Counted from the first letter of the stretch, positions 11,428 through 23,308 are shown. The stretch is 64,000 bases of DNA from Trissonchulus latispiculum (GCA_030248195.1 JASAND010011319.1:26660-90659), one strand, 5' to 3'. Numbers and translations: made by a program. The notes: a model not told the origin generated them from the letters alone.

Positions 11428-12204
11428 CTTCTCCTACTGTTGCTGGAATAAATGGAGCGTGTTTAATTTACAACAAATTAAAGTTCTATTGGACGACAGT
11501 AATCAAAATACTGCTGACCTCTCGACGTTTGAAAATATCAAAATTTCTCCTCAGATTTTGCTTTATACATACTCTACTCAATTCTTCTTCATCATCTTCA
11601 GGACTAGAACAATACGAGGGCAAATAGGGTACATGTGTTAAGGAGAGCCATGGTTTGGAAGCTGGAGCTGCATATTTACACAAAAACTGTAAACTTTTAA
11701 GTCCATTCGGTACTTGAGGAGACTAAATTTTACTATATTTAATGTTAGAATTTGCTAGAACATGTATTAATATTTGATAAATTGTTCAGACACTGCAGAA
11801 AATAGAAGACTGAATCTTTGTTCTTTGTATGTTTTATTCGCTACAACCTTTTCCTTTTCAGTTTGTATATTCACTAACAACATAACCAGTTCAAAGAATT
11901 CAAGTGGAAGTTGTGTAAATCTTTATAGCTAATCAAAATGAAGATTTTTAGCGATTTTTATTTAAAAAAACTCGCTAAAGATTACTAAAAATGATAGATG
12001 TTTGGTAAAATTCGCTGCTACACATTTTCCCTTCTGGCCGAGAGGGTCTACCCTTTTTTTCTTTCTCGCCGAGGGGGTCTACCAGTTTTTGTCGGTATGA
12101 ACTTGATTTAATTAATCCTCAATTTTGAGTGTTAAATCGTAGTTAATATCTACGAATACCTAAGTACCGAACGGGACGCAAAAGTACTGACTGGGACACA
12201 GAAG

Positions 12205-12582
12205 TGTTGAGAATCAACTAAAAACAAGTGTTGCAACTTATCTTAAAAACAAACACTAAAATTGATGGTTGCTGTTTGTGTACAGTCTAGTCTTGTTAGC
12301 TATTGCGATCAGCTTATATCTGATCTACTTTGTCAGTTCAGTTGTGGTTCGAGTTGTGTTACGAGTTGGTTTGTTTTCTTTGTAAATTTATCCACATTAA
12401 ATTCATTGTTACGCCACAACGTCTTCTAGTTGGTTACTCCCTGGAGATTGGACGGTACTGCAGTAATAAGGTAACTTTGTAGAATTAGGAAAATTATCAG
12501 AATAGGCCCGGTCTAGGAACCTGTAGCCGCTCCGCCTCTAGATTTCTACCCAGGTCCAGGCAGCTGAGGTAGGAATTTCACA
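12205..12582 (+). repeat. 5' LTR (378 bp)
   Basis: Starts TGTTGAGAATCAACTAAAAA and ends GGAATTTCACA, with TG...CA limits, matching the 3' LTR at 22929-23308 over its first ~140 and last ~100 bases. The middle (about 12344-12478) does not align with the middle of the 3' LTR. Confidence 0.93.
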
Positions 12583-12600
12583 TATGGCGACCGTGAACAG
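12583..12600 (+). promoter_or_regulatory. Primer-binding site
   Basis: TGGCGACCGTGAAC begins two bases after the LTR and has the TGG start expected for a tRNA 3' CCA primer. From memory, similar TGGCGACCGTGA sites in insect Ty3/gypsy elements are assigned to tRNA-Arg; the exact tRNA here is inference. Confidence 0.7.
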
Positions 12601-13439
12601 TTTGACTCTGTCTGGTTGAACATCACATTCTCGACGAAAATTTCGAATTTTCAAATTTTTGCAATTTTGCGAAATTTTGAAATTTTTGATTTTTCTTATT
12701 TGTTTTTCGTGTAAAAATTAGTTTTGATTAGTTTTCTTTAGTTTTTATTGAGTTTAGTCCTTCTTTTCAATTTTTCAAATTATTGAGAATGAGCAAGCCA
12801 GCACTTGACTGTTCAGATTTTGCTTTGGAAACCGTGGTCGGGGGAACTCCCCGACTTCACTGCTGACCGACCCCACCCAGAAAATTTTGGGGACCGACTT
12901 CCCCCCTCCGGGAATCCATTGGGGAGGCTTTGGGGACACTCTACGAATTTTTTGAGCCGTTTTTGGGGAAATTTTAGCCACCCCCCCACCCCCCTTGGGC
13001 TCCGGATTCACATCAGAATTTGGGGGAGATTTGAGCTGAGAGGTGAAGGGTTCACTTTTTGGCGAACACGACACCACCCAAACTATAGGCTAGGTAATTT
13101 TATAAATTAAATTAATTATATTTTAAGCAGCAACGCCTACCTGGTTGACTCCCAGGGCTGCTATAAAAGCCGTATCAATTATTATAAATTAGGTTTCTAA
13201 AATGTGAATTTCGGGTTCCCCCCTCTTCTAATTTTCTAAATTTCTAGTTTATTTGTTTCTAAATAGGCCCCCCTACGTCGTATTAACGCGCTGATTTGAT
13301 ATTTTTAGTTTAGGGTTATTTTTGGTCCACCTCTAAGGACCCCATTTTCAAATTTTTTTAGTCCAAAAACTTAGAAATTTTTGGACCCCCCTTCTGAAAT
13401 TTTCTATACTGCTCAGAAATGAATTCTCCGTGTTTCTCT

Positions 13440-14650
13440 GTACCCCCCCCCAGTAGGAATTTTTAACATTTAAATCGACAGAATTTTTTCTAGGACCCCC
13501 ATTTTGATTTTGAACTGTCGATTACGTACATAAAAATCGAATTTTCGAAGGGCTAGAGTTTTTTTTGTAAAAGCTTTTTGGAATCCGATTTTTGGTTATT
13601 TTAGCACAATTAGGTCGTAAACAAGCTGTGATAAACGTGCCCCCTATCAAAATTTCGATTTCGGTTCAAAAAAGATAAAAATCGATTTTGACCTAAAACC
13701 GCCAATTTTGACCCAAAAATCGACGAAAAATTTAATTTTTGGCCGATTTTTCTAGTTTCAAGGGCTAATAACGATTGGATAACATCAACGCCATCACGCT
13801 TAACCTATAATTCGAAGAATTTCTGGAAAATGTCCAATTTTCTAAAAAAACCCCTCTGTCAAAATTTTTTTTGAGATTCGAACATAGTCATTTTCTGGGT
13901 AAATTTTTGGAATTTGGTATTTGGACCCCCTATAGGTTTCAGTAGGTGCTTCACTCGTTTCTGAGCATAAAAATACCGGATTTTGTCCAAAAGTTTGGAA
14001 CATTTTCCATTTTGGCACCGAATTTTCGATTTTTCACATTTTTGGTCGCGGTGCCCCCCCTAGTGATTTTTTCATTTTAAGTGTTTTTGTTGGTTTTGAG
14101 CATCTCTACGACTAAAACTACGGTCGTAGAACGTACCCTAGCTGCAGATTCCGAGGATTCCTAGATTTTTTGTATTTTTGACCCAAATCGACCGATTTTT
14201 CAAGTTTTGGTCTTTGACCCCATTATAGTTGATTTTTACTTTTGAACGATTCGACTAATTTTGTCCAAATCTACGGTTAAATCCACGAACGTAGAGCATA
14301 ACCACGCTAGAATTGCTAGGTTTTGCCCAGATTTTCCATATTTTTGCCGGAATTTTTGATTTTTTACTTTTCTTGTCGGCGTGCCCCCCTTGTGTGTTTT
14401 TTTGATAACTCCTAACCTTCGGACTTTTTCTTGGAACGACGGTAACACAAGCCGTAGAATCGTTTGTTGAGTCTTTTACCACGATTCTATCATATTTTCA
14501 GCAATTTAGGACCAGATATGACATTTTTTGTATGTGTCCCTACTACTGATTTTTGACAATTTCTATTTTTGCGTACATTTTTGAACTTTTTTGAATATCA
14601 TCTACGACCTCCAATAAAGGCGTAGATAAATTGTATGAGCGTTTTCTGAT
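13440..14650 (+). repeat. Degenerate ~165-bp tandem repeats in retrotransposon leader
   Basis: A CTACGAC...GTCGTAGA inverted motif recurs: CGTAGA starts at 14125, 14290, 14453 and 14621 (spacing 165, 163, 168), each copy followed roughly 90 bases later by a C-run such as GTGCCCCCC. Weaker copies extend upstream (C-runs near 13641, 13925, 14053, 14217, 14385). No long ORF crosses the region, consistent with a structured untranslated leader. Confidence 0.7.
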
Positions 14651-14848
14651 ATTTTGCGACGATTTTTCTCATTTTTGGACGACTTTTTCCAGTTTTTGCG
14701 AAAAATTTCGACAATCGATAATTCTGCGCAAGAACGTTTGCTAAGGCATAGAGAAAACTGGGATAACATTTTTGATCAATTTGCTGAACTACGCGCTCAA
14801 ATCATTCCGGTAGTAACTAGAGCTCAGCATCGGCAGCATTTGCAAAAT

Positions 14849-15966
14849 ATGGCGGATATCAAAACTTATATTGCGCTTTTTAAAAGTCTGAGTCCCTACA
14901 ACGGTAGAGAAACTACGTTGACTCCAGACGATTGGATCACAAGTTTTGAAGCAATTATCCGTGCTCATGAAATCCCTGAGGAGAAGAAACGCTCCCTATT
15001 GCTAGCTAAAATTGGGGAAACTGTCCTTCATCGACTTTCTTCTCTTGGACTTCCGGATACGTTTGAAGAGTTAGTCAAACTTTTGAAGCTTTTGTACTAA
15101 CCTGTGACAAGGACAGCGGCTGAGCATTCGAGAAATTTCTACGTACGTATTCAAAAAGAGGACGAAAAGGTACAAGATTTCGCCGCTGACTTGGAAATTC
15201 TTGCCCGAAAGGCTTTCCCGAATGAGACTGAAAACGGAAGGGCAGTGAACATTTTTGAACAGCTTAGAAAAGGCCTCCGTTCTGAATTGAAAACCTTGGG
15301 TGTCTCCCTCCTAGCTGACTTGGAATGTTGGGGACAGAACATGGAAAAATTGCGCAAAATTGTGATTCAGCTTTCGCGGTTGGAGGAGGAACAAAACCTA
15401 GATTCGTCGACCTCCCCTTCCACTTCCAAAAAGGAAGCAAAGATGAAAGCAAAGGTCTGTAGTGTTTCTACCGCTGAAAACTCGGAACAGGATGAAAAAT
15501 TATCCAAACTGCAGTCCCAACTTTTGGATACGAAGCTCAAAAATGCGCAGTTGGAAGTTGATTTGGAAGCCGTTAAAGCAAGCAAAACGGAAGCTCAAAT
15601 TTGTAGTGCGAAGGCTTCTACTTCAACCGAATTTCCTACTGTTGCTATCGCCCAAGCTACGCCATCTACTTCTACGCAGTCTCCGCCAGCCCAGCAGCAG
15701 AATTCTAACCAGCGATCTCCTCAGCCTCCGCGTGATCTCAGTAATGTGACTTGCTACGAATGCGGAAATTTTGGACATATAGCTTCAAATTGTGCCCTGC
15801 GTACCAATCGAGGCAATTCAAATTTTCGGCGCGGTCGTGGACGTGGTGATTTCCGTGGCAATAACCGCGGCAACTACCAAAACCAAAATTGGAATCAAAA
15901 TTCGCGTTCAAACTGGAACAACAGCGATAATAACAATTGGTCTCGAAATAATTTTCGTGGTTCACG
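14849..15966 (+). pseudogene. gag: Gag (capsid-nucleocapsid), interrupted by an in-frame stop
   Basis: Gag forms the virus-like particle and packages the element RNA. The frame is open from upstream of 14654; the first good ATG is at 14849. An in-frame TAA at 15098-15100 interrupts it, after which the same frame continues. A CCHC zinc knuckle (CYECGNFGHIASNC) lies at about 15754-15795, followed by an Arg/Gly- and Asn/Trp-rich tail (GRGRGDFRGNNRGN), typical of nucleic-acid-binding nucleocapsids. The N-terminal part (YNGRETTLTPDDWITSFEAI) resembles Ty3 capsid regions. The tail runs into a G-rich foreign block at about 15967 where the real reading frame is lost. Confidence 0.88.
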
Positions 15967-16304
15967 CCGGGCCCTCCCCGCGCCCGCGGGGGGGCAGGGC
16001 GGAAAACAAGAGGCCAAGACGCGGAGATCGCGGCAAAGGGGGCCCGACAGACAATCCGGGGGGGGCACGGAGGCGAAACGGGGAGGGGGCGGGGCGGGAG
16101 CCGGGGGACAGCGCAAGGGGCAGGGGCGGTGAGGAGATAGGGGGGCGGGTGAGAGTGGGCCAGACCGCCTCGGGGGGGGGGGGGGGACGAAGTGGGGGGG
16201 GGCGGGCAGGGGCGGGGCGGGGCCAGAGGGGGGGGGCCGAAGCCCCCGCGGGTGAGGGTGATGCGGTGGGGGGGGGAGGGCCCACGCCACCCCGCCATTG
16301 GTAG
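15967..16304. other. Extremely G-rich low-complexity block inside gag-pol
   Basis: A ~340-base segment full of G runs (up to about 14 Gs) and GGGGCGGG motifs interrupts an otherwise AT-rich coding region. The Arg/Gly-rich nucleocapsid tail continues on its far side (RGNRGNSQRRGSRPDV from 16314) in another frame, so the block sits inside the tail. It is either a real low-complexity insertion or an assembly/sequencing artefact; long open frames across it are composition-driven. Confidence 0.85.
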
Positions 16305-16313
16305 TATTTCAGA

Positions 16314-17426
16314 GGTAATCGTGGAAACTCCCAAAGGCGCGGTTCTCGTCCAGATGTTCTAATGGATGCTAACGGTCAGACGGCTCCTTGGCCTTCACGT
16401 TTTGCGGATCTACCTAAAATGGTTCGAAATTCCACTAAAATATTGGAAAAATATAACTGCTACGTGGTCCCTGGTATCATTTCAGGCGAAAATCAAACGC
16501 AATATGTTCGAATGTGGAATTTGGCCCCAGAGCCATTGGATTTAAGACCAGGTATGCGTTTAGCTTACGCTGATGACCTCGTTGCAGTTCAGAACCCAAA
16601 AGGTAAGGAAGCTTTTCTACATATGGGTGAAAATTGGTTCGAGCAGGAGTACGTATGTGAGTCAGACCTTGTTTCGGGAAAAAACCCACAAGTAAACCCT
16701 GCCATTCATAATTCCAACTTAAGGGATGCTATATTGGAGGAAGAAAAGGTATCACCTAAACAGAATAAAGTCTTAACACCAGAGGAACAATACGAACAGT
16801 TTCTCAAGGAAGCCCAACTGGATAAGTTTGAATGTACAGAAAAGACTAAAGATAGATTCAAGGAACTTCTACGTAAGTACGTACATGTTTTTGCAACACC
16901 GGACAATTTAGGAAAATGTACTACAGGACAACATCTAATTGACACTGGCATGGGAGGACCAGTAACGGCTAAGGCATATAGGGTAAATCCAAACGAAAGA
17001 CTCCAAATCGAAGAACATATTCGGAAGATGCTGGAACAAGGGATTTGCTCTCCATCAGACAGTCAATGGTCATCTCCATGTATGTTGGTAGGGAAGAAGG
17101 ATGGAACTACCAGGTTTGTTATTGACTACAGAAACTTAAACAAGATCACTAGGAAAGACCGCTATCCATTACCTAAGATCGATGAAATACTAGATATGTT
17201 CAGTAAAGGAAAATTCTTTTCTACGTTAGATCTTAACAGTGGGTACTGGCAGATAGAAATGTTTCCACCTCATAAAGAGAAAACTGCATTCATTTCGCAT
17301 ATGGGACTTTTTCATTTTAACGTAATGCCCTTTGGTCTCACTAATGCTCCCGCCACTTTTCAGCGTATAATGGAGCGTATTTTTATGGAATTACCTGTTT
17401 ACATCGATGATTTGCTAATCCCTTGA
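16314..17426 (+). pseudogene. pol: Pol: post-protease linker and reverse transcriptase, in-frame stop
   Basis: Reverse transcriptase copies the element RNA into cDNA. The frame begins with the rest of the Arg/Gly tail and a linker usually found after the protease (YVVPGIISGENQTQYVRMW ... LRPGMRLAYADD). RT blocks follow in order: SSPCMLVGKKDGTTRFVIDY, RNLNKITRKDRYPLPKID, FFSTLDLNSGYWQIEM, MPFGLTNAPATFQRIM and the catalytic YIDDLL at about 17400. A TGA at 17424-17426 comes just after the YIDD box; the same frame resumes at once. No D-T/S-G protease motif is present between nucleocapsid and linker. Confidence 0.92.
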
Positions 17427-18376
17427 AACGATGAAGAACATCATTTAAAAATGCCTGAAATTGTTTTTCAAAAACTTAGCGATCATGGACTTCGTTTGAA
17501 GATGAAAAAGTGTGTGTTTTTCCGTACGAGGGTTGAATATCTTGGGCATTTTATATCTGATAAAGGCATTGAAACTGACTCCCGTAAAGTCACTGCAGTT
17601 CAAAATTTCCCTGTACCTAGAACTATTAAGCAGCTACGTGGATTTTTAGGTATGACTGGATATTATAGTAATTTTAGTACCATTGCTGGACCTTTGAATA
17701 ATTTGTTGAAGAAACAAGAGAGTTTTCATTGGACAGGTGATTGCCAAACAGCTTTTGAGAACTTGAAAAAGGCACTAACGAATGCACCTGTTTTGGCATA
17801 CCCAAATTGGGATAATCCATTTTTATTAACAACTGATGCAAGTATTCAAGGTCTCGGTGCAGTACTAGAGCAAGCTCAAGAAGGTGAATCTAGACCAAAA
17901 CCAATAGCTTACGCTAGTAGATCTTTAGTGGGTGCTGAAAAGAAATACGAAATTTACGAACTAGAAGGACTAGCCGTAGTATGGGCATGTAAACATTTCC
18001 AACATTACCTACGTCACCGACAATTTACTCTGTATACCGATAACGAGGCTCTTAAGTACATCTTCACTTGTCCAAAACGACAAGGTAACAGCAGATTAGC
18101 TAAGTGGCATATAGCACTGCAAGAGTGCAAATTCACAGCGTTACATCGGAGAGGTGTTGACAATCCAGTAGCGGATGCTCTTTCGCGTAATCCAAAGTCC
18201 AAGGACAACTTTTTGGCTGACATTGCGACGGAGGATTCACGATTGCAGCAAGTACGTACGCAAAACAACAATACTGAAGCTACATCTGAAAATGAAGAAG
18301 AGTTTGACGTAACCGAAGACATGTATCCACCTGTATTTTCTATTGAAAATTCTCTGACGAAAGTTGGACTCAAGCT
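17427..18376 (+). pseudogene. pol: Pol: RT thumb/connection and RNase H
   Basis: Continues the RT frame after the TGA: VEYLGHFISDKGIETDSRKV and IKQLRGFLGMTGYYSNF are the usual Ty3 thumb/connection blocks. RNase H follows with TTDASIQGLGAVLEQ (first Asp), the YELEGLAVVWA Glu region, YTDNEALKYI (Asp) and VADALSR (last Asp), so all four acidic positions appear kept. The frame ends at a TGA (18378-18380) that is read only because of a one-base shift near 18345-18360; integrase continues in the neighbouring frame. Confidence 0.9.
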
Positions 18377-19969
18377 TTGAATGAAGATCCTGAATTAGGT
18401 CCTTTAAAAGACTATATGGAAACGGGACGTTTAACAACTGATGAAAAGGTTTGGCGTTTAATTCGTCTCGAGGATGATTTCGTGCTTGAAAACGGGATTT
18501 TGTACAGACATCATATAGACGCACATGGACGTAGACGATATGCGTTACCTAGAACTACCTGTGTACCTCAGAAGTATCGAAATTACATCCTGTATCAGTA
18601 TCATAGTGCACCAGATACTGGAGGACACTTAGGTGTACCCCAAACTATTTATAAGATAGCTACGAAATACTATTGGCCAACTCTGTCAACAGACGTGACT
18701 CGATACGTACGTAATTGTATAGAATGCAATAAATTTACGATTGGTCCAAGAAGTCCACAGGTTCCTATGAAGCCCTATCCACCTGTAACTAAGCCATTCG
18801 AAAGGATCTACCTAGACGTTTGTCATTTTCCTACGAGTAAGAATCAAAAGGTCTGTGTTCTCGTTTTGATAGATCAGTTGACTCGTTGCGCAGAAGCATG
18901 GCCCTTGAGGAATGAAAAGTCAGAAACGATAATACGTACGCTTTTATACGAGTTTGTCTTACGCTATGGTGTACCTAAGGAAGTAGTAACAGATCAAGGT
19001 CCTAATTTTCAATCCGAGGGGACTAATACATTCTTTGAGTTGCTAGGAACTACTAAGTTACGTACGACGGCATATCATCCACAATCTAACGGACTTGTAC
19101 AACGGGTTAACGGTACTATACGTGAAATTATTAAGAAGTATATCGATACGTCACAAAAGGACTGGGACATGAAACTCGCTTTTGCTATGCACGCTTATCG
19201 AACATCTTTTCATTCGACGATACAAGATACTCCGTATTTTCTACTTTTTGGTCGTGATTGTACTGTCCCTGAAGATTTACTTTTCGACAAACTTGATAAA
19301 CCTGTGACTTCTTTAAATGCGTACAAAACGTCAGCGATGCGTCAATTAACGGAAAATTGGGAATTAACTGCTAGGATAATTAAGGATAAGAGTGAGCTAG
19401 TTAAGCAAAGGTACGATCAGAAGGTACGTATAAAGCATTTTGAAGTAGGGCAGCTAGTTAAGCGAAATATTTCACAAGTACCTGTACCACAAGGACATAT
19501 GGCTAAATTAACTCCAAAATATGACGGACCATTTCGCATTGTGGAACGGATTTCAGAGCAAAATGTTCGGTTAAGGTGTTTACAGACAGGAAAGATTAGT
19601 AAACCAATTCACATAAATCGACTAAAGAAGTTACCAGATGTACATCCAGAATATACTGAAGATACAGAAGAACAATTTCAAGATCTGGAATTTGAAAAGC
19701 CTGAGGAAAAGGCTTCGCCCGGTGTAGTGGAAAAGCAAGGGGATAGTAACGGCAAATTAGAAGAACAAGTACAAGCTGATACAAATGAAACGGAACATCA
19801 CGAAACAACTAATATTGATGTGACTAACACAGACGAACAAGACGAAACTGCTAGTGTAGAATATGTAGTAGTAGCAACACCATCTAGCACTAAAGCACCA
19901 GATGCACATGCACTTGTGGCACCTGTAGGAACCTTGTTTTCTTTCGATAAAGTCAGATTTTTAATTTGA
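18350..19969 (+). pseudogene. pol: Pol: integrase, catalytic Glu replaced by Gln
   Basis: Integrase inserts the cDNA into the genome. The HHCC zinc domain is visible (YHSAPDTGGHLGVPQT ... NCIECNKF). The catalytic core has YLDVCHFP (first Asp), VVTDQGPNF (second Asp), but the third catalytic residue, the Glu of the usual NGLVE motif, reads NGLVQRVNG. A GPY/F-like module (YDGPFRIVERISEQNVRL) follows. No chromodomain is recognised; the C-terminus is a long acidic, Glu/Thr-rich tail of about 120 residues ending at 19969. The protein would be expected to be inactive for strand transfer. Confidence 0.9.
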
Positions 19970-22918
19970 ACATTTTGTACGGCACTATTTCTGCACAACT
20001 GTGAGCAATGCCGTCACCTTTCCAACGGTTTTTCTCTTGAAAGTTCAAATTTCTTGACCCTATCTCTTTTCGATGTTTCTTAAACGTTTTCTTGGTATTT
20101 GGTGATTTAAATTTTTCTCCTCTTTTTACCTAACCTCTTTTCCTTTGTTTTAGGAAATTTTTTATGTCACTTGTTTTGTTTTCTATTTAGTCCTAAATTT
20201 GTATTGGTTTCTGGCCTTCTCTGATCAGTGGTCTCAAAGTCTCAGCTGTGAAACGCCAGCATGAAATGGTTTCGGACTCCAAGAAACAGGAAAATCCGGA
20301 CCAACCCAAACGACATATGCAGCAGATCGACAGCGAGAAGCGGGACGTCGTAGACGGCACCAGCAACAGGAAACATGCCACCGAACGATCAGCTCACGTT
20401 GAATGATTAGAAGGTAGCTTTTCTGTTGGTTTTTAACATTCCTACCTACGTTGGTGAGTTGTCTTTCTGGACAATCTACGCAATAGAGTCATTGGTTTGG
20501 CTGAGTGCGAACTTTCTGGCTCGCTTTCTAGTTTAAACCGTGACTCATCCAACTCAAATTCTAATCATAATTTTTGACATTTTCATGGACGAGTTTAACC
20601 AGTTGCGTGCAAAGAAATGTAAACATTACGTTCAAGTTCGTAAAACGGAGTTGAAAACGGATTAGTAGTTAGCTTATTTACGGATTAGTTTAATATTTAG
20701 CGCCGATAGCATTTAGTGACTTTATTTGAGGCATAATGTAGTTTACGAATTTATGGATTTAAAAGCCTCATGACGATCGTAGTATAGACGGTAGACGTAT
20801 TTTGGAATTTTTTGACGATTCTTTAATTGTGACGGATTTGACGAGTGTAAAAACGTGGAATACTGAGTTTAAATACGGATATCGGAACGGGATTGGTATA
20901 CGCGGTATTAGTATTTGTTTTTGTGATCACATACGTTAGTAGTAGTTTTGTATAATAGATAATTAGTCCGTATTAGTCTGTATAGTCATATTGTTAGTTT
21001 TTTGTAGTTATGTAAACGTGTACAGAATTGCTAGTTGATTTGATAATGCGCAGTGGATTTTGTGTTTGAAGTTAGTTATGCATATTCGATAAATCCTAAA
21101 AAGCAGTATTACTCTAAAAAACCCAAAAATATTTGCGTTATTAATTTGTTTTCGTGTTACTTATATAGTTTGTTTATTGTTATGGTTGTTTACGTACGGT
21201 TGTTTAATACGGTTACCTATATTGGTTTATTTGTGTTTTCAGCTAATGCTATTGATCGTGTATATATGTTTATTTGTATGTTGTTGTTTTCAATGATAAT
21301 CGTATTTTTACTACGCGATGCATTATGAATAATTATGAATTACTAGTCAATTAGTATAAAATGACATTTATTCTATTTCTCTTTATCTTCTCAAAGACTT
21401 TCTCTTTTTAAAGCACTTCTTCTTTCACTTTCGCTTATAGCACTTCTTTCACTTTTCTATCTTTTAATTGCATTGTCGGCTCTGTATAGCCCTCATATTA
21501 TAAATGTATGTGTGTTTAATCGACTACAACGACGGATATAACGACTCCCATCGAAACTCTAACTTCGATGTCTTCTGCAGATACAGCTCCGATCCTGAAC
21601 AAGAGTTCATACGGGTTTGAACTCATCCTACGGTGAAACCAGAAGACCATCACCTTAAATTTAACTATAAAACTACAACAACTACTACAACTATCTACAT
21701 TTATGGACATTATAAATTTTATATTTGTTGCTTAGCATATGCATATATCTTTGTGTGTTTTTAATTTCTAATCATCTTTGCCTTAATTTTTGCCGGTATA
21801 TGCCTTATGATTTTTGCCATTGTATTCAGTCATAATGTTGTGCTTTATTTCTATGCCATGTACAGTTTTTCTTTTTGCCATATATATTCTTTACTGTATG
21901 ATTCGTCTATAAACTTTGATTCGTCTAGTTATGTATCCCTTCCCCTATATTTTTCCCTATATATGTATGTGCTTTAATTTTGATAGCTATATGTATACGT
22001 ATTTTTTCTTGTTTTCTTGGACAGATCAGGTGATCTTTATTTTTTATGCGGCGGAGGAAGGTCCGTGATCTAGATCTTTAAAACTTTAGGTTAAAACATT
22101 CTTAATAGATGAAAATGTTTCTTTGTTTGCAATAGTCTTTACTTTATTTTATGTGTATTGATTCCATGTTTTGTCGTGTATAGGATAACTTTTGTTGTAT
22201 AGCCTAGTTAAGATATTGAATGTTGTGGTTAGTTAGGTTAGTTTTTGACTTTTGAAAAGTAGTTTGATATATGATGTAAAAATTAACCTATCTACTTAAT
22301 TGATTTTTCTGTGTAAATTCTTTGTATTTTGTTAGCTAAGGATTTTGTGAACTTTGTATAGTTTAGGTAGTTTTCTTGTAGTTTTGTATAGTAGTGATTA
22401 GTTGTAAACTTTGTATTGTGTGTTTTCTATAAATAGATATAATGCGTGTTTGATATGTATGTATGTGAGTATGATTGTTGAAGGGCCATGAATGTATGAA
22501 TAACTGTTGTATTTCTACTCTTTACTGTTTTCTATTCATAGTGGCTTTTTGGGAATATTACCTTTTCTATGTGGGTCGTTCTCTTTCTCTTTTCTATTTC
22601 TGATTACTTATTTTCGCTATACCTAGTTTGGTTGCAACTACTGTATTCTTTCGTTTACTTTATTCTCCCTGTGTTTCGCTATATTTCGCCTGTCTATGAC
22701 TTCCACTTTGCTACCACTAACTTTAATTTCCTTAACTTCTATTTGTGGTTTCTTTGGTTTAACCATGGGTAAACGTGCCAGGATACGTGCCTCATAACTG
22801 GTCTCATGGGAATTGTGTGAGATCTATGTTTAACTTTGAAATTCTTTTTAACTTTCAACTATTGAATTACGGTAGTTTTCCATCTTTGTATTTTAGCAGG
22901 CGCTAAAATTTTTCTAAC
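19970..22918 (+). other. 3-kb untranslated 3' region of the retrotransposon
   Basis: AT-rich DNA between integrase and the 3' LTR with no envelope-like gene. Short frames only: 20191-20405 (about 70 codons, hydrophilic, AVKRQHEMVSDSKKQENPD), 21053-21328 (91 codons, three hydrophobic stretches) and 22569-22772 (67 codons, hydrophobic). None is recognised; U-rich DNA easily gives hydrophobic ORFs by chance. Confidence 0.7.
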
Positions 22919-22928
22919 CAGGGGAGGA
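22919..22928 (+). promoter_or_regulatory. Polypurine tract
   Basis: AGGGGAGGA immediately precedes the 3' LTR, the position and composition of a plus-strand DNA primer. Confidence 0.8.
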
Positions 22929-23308
22929 TGTTGAGAATCAACTAAAAACAAGTGTTGCAACTTATCTTAAAAACAAACACTAAAATTGATGGTTGCTGTT
23001 TGTGTACAGTCTAGCCTGTTAGCTACTTTGATCAGCTAGATCTGATCCATCAGTTCAGTGTTGTTGATGTACGTCTGTGGAGTGGTTGCCCCTATTCTGT
23101 ATTTCTTCATATTTCCCGTATGATTTACTTTTATGCCGGTAAAGATTTGTAATCCGAAATTGTGGTCGTAGTCTGGTAAGGACTTTCGTTGTTAGTTAGG
23201 TAGGTAGAATTTAGGTAAATTATTAGAATAGGCCCTGTCTAGGAATCTGTAGTCGCTCCGCCTCTAGATTTCTACCCAGGTCCAGGCAGCTGAGGTAGGA
23301 ATTTCACA
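22929..23308 (+). repeat. 3' LTR (380 bp)
   Basis: Begins TGTTGAGAATCAACTAAAAA and ends GGAATTTCACA as the 5' LTR does. Bases about 23061-23204 have no similarity to the matching part of the 5' LTR. Confidence 0.93.

Larger units (their letters stand above)
12205..23308 (+). mobile_element. Decayed Ty3/gypsy-type LTR retrotransposon (11.1 kb)
   Basis: Order of parts is 5' LTR, primer-binding site, long leader, gag, RT, RNase H, integrase, long untranslated 3' region, purine tract, 3' LTR. RT-RNase H-integrase order defines Ty3/gypsy (Metaviridae) rather than Copia or Bel. The element is defective: an in-frame stop in gag and another in RT, a frameshift before integrase, no visible protease, and a substituted integrase catalytic residue. 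The bases next to the two LTRs (AGAAG left, AAGTT right) are not a target duplication. Confidence 0.95.

Noticed and set aside
15738..16334. Long ORFs on both strands rich in Pro, Gly or Arg
   Set aside because: They arise from the G-rich low-complexity block, which leaves several frames free of stops; no domain is present.
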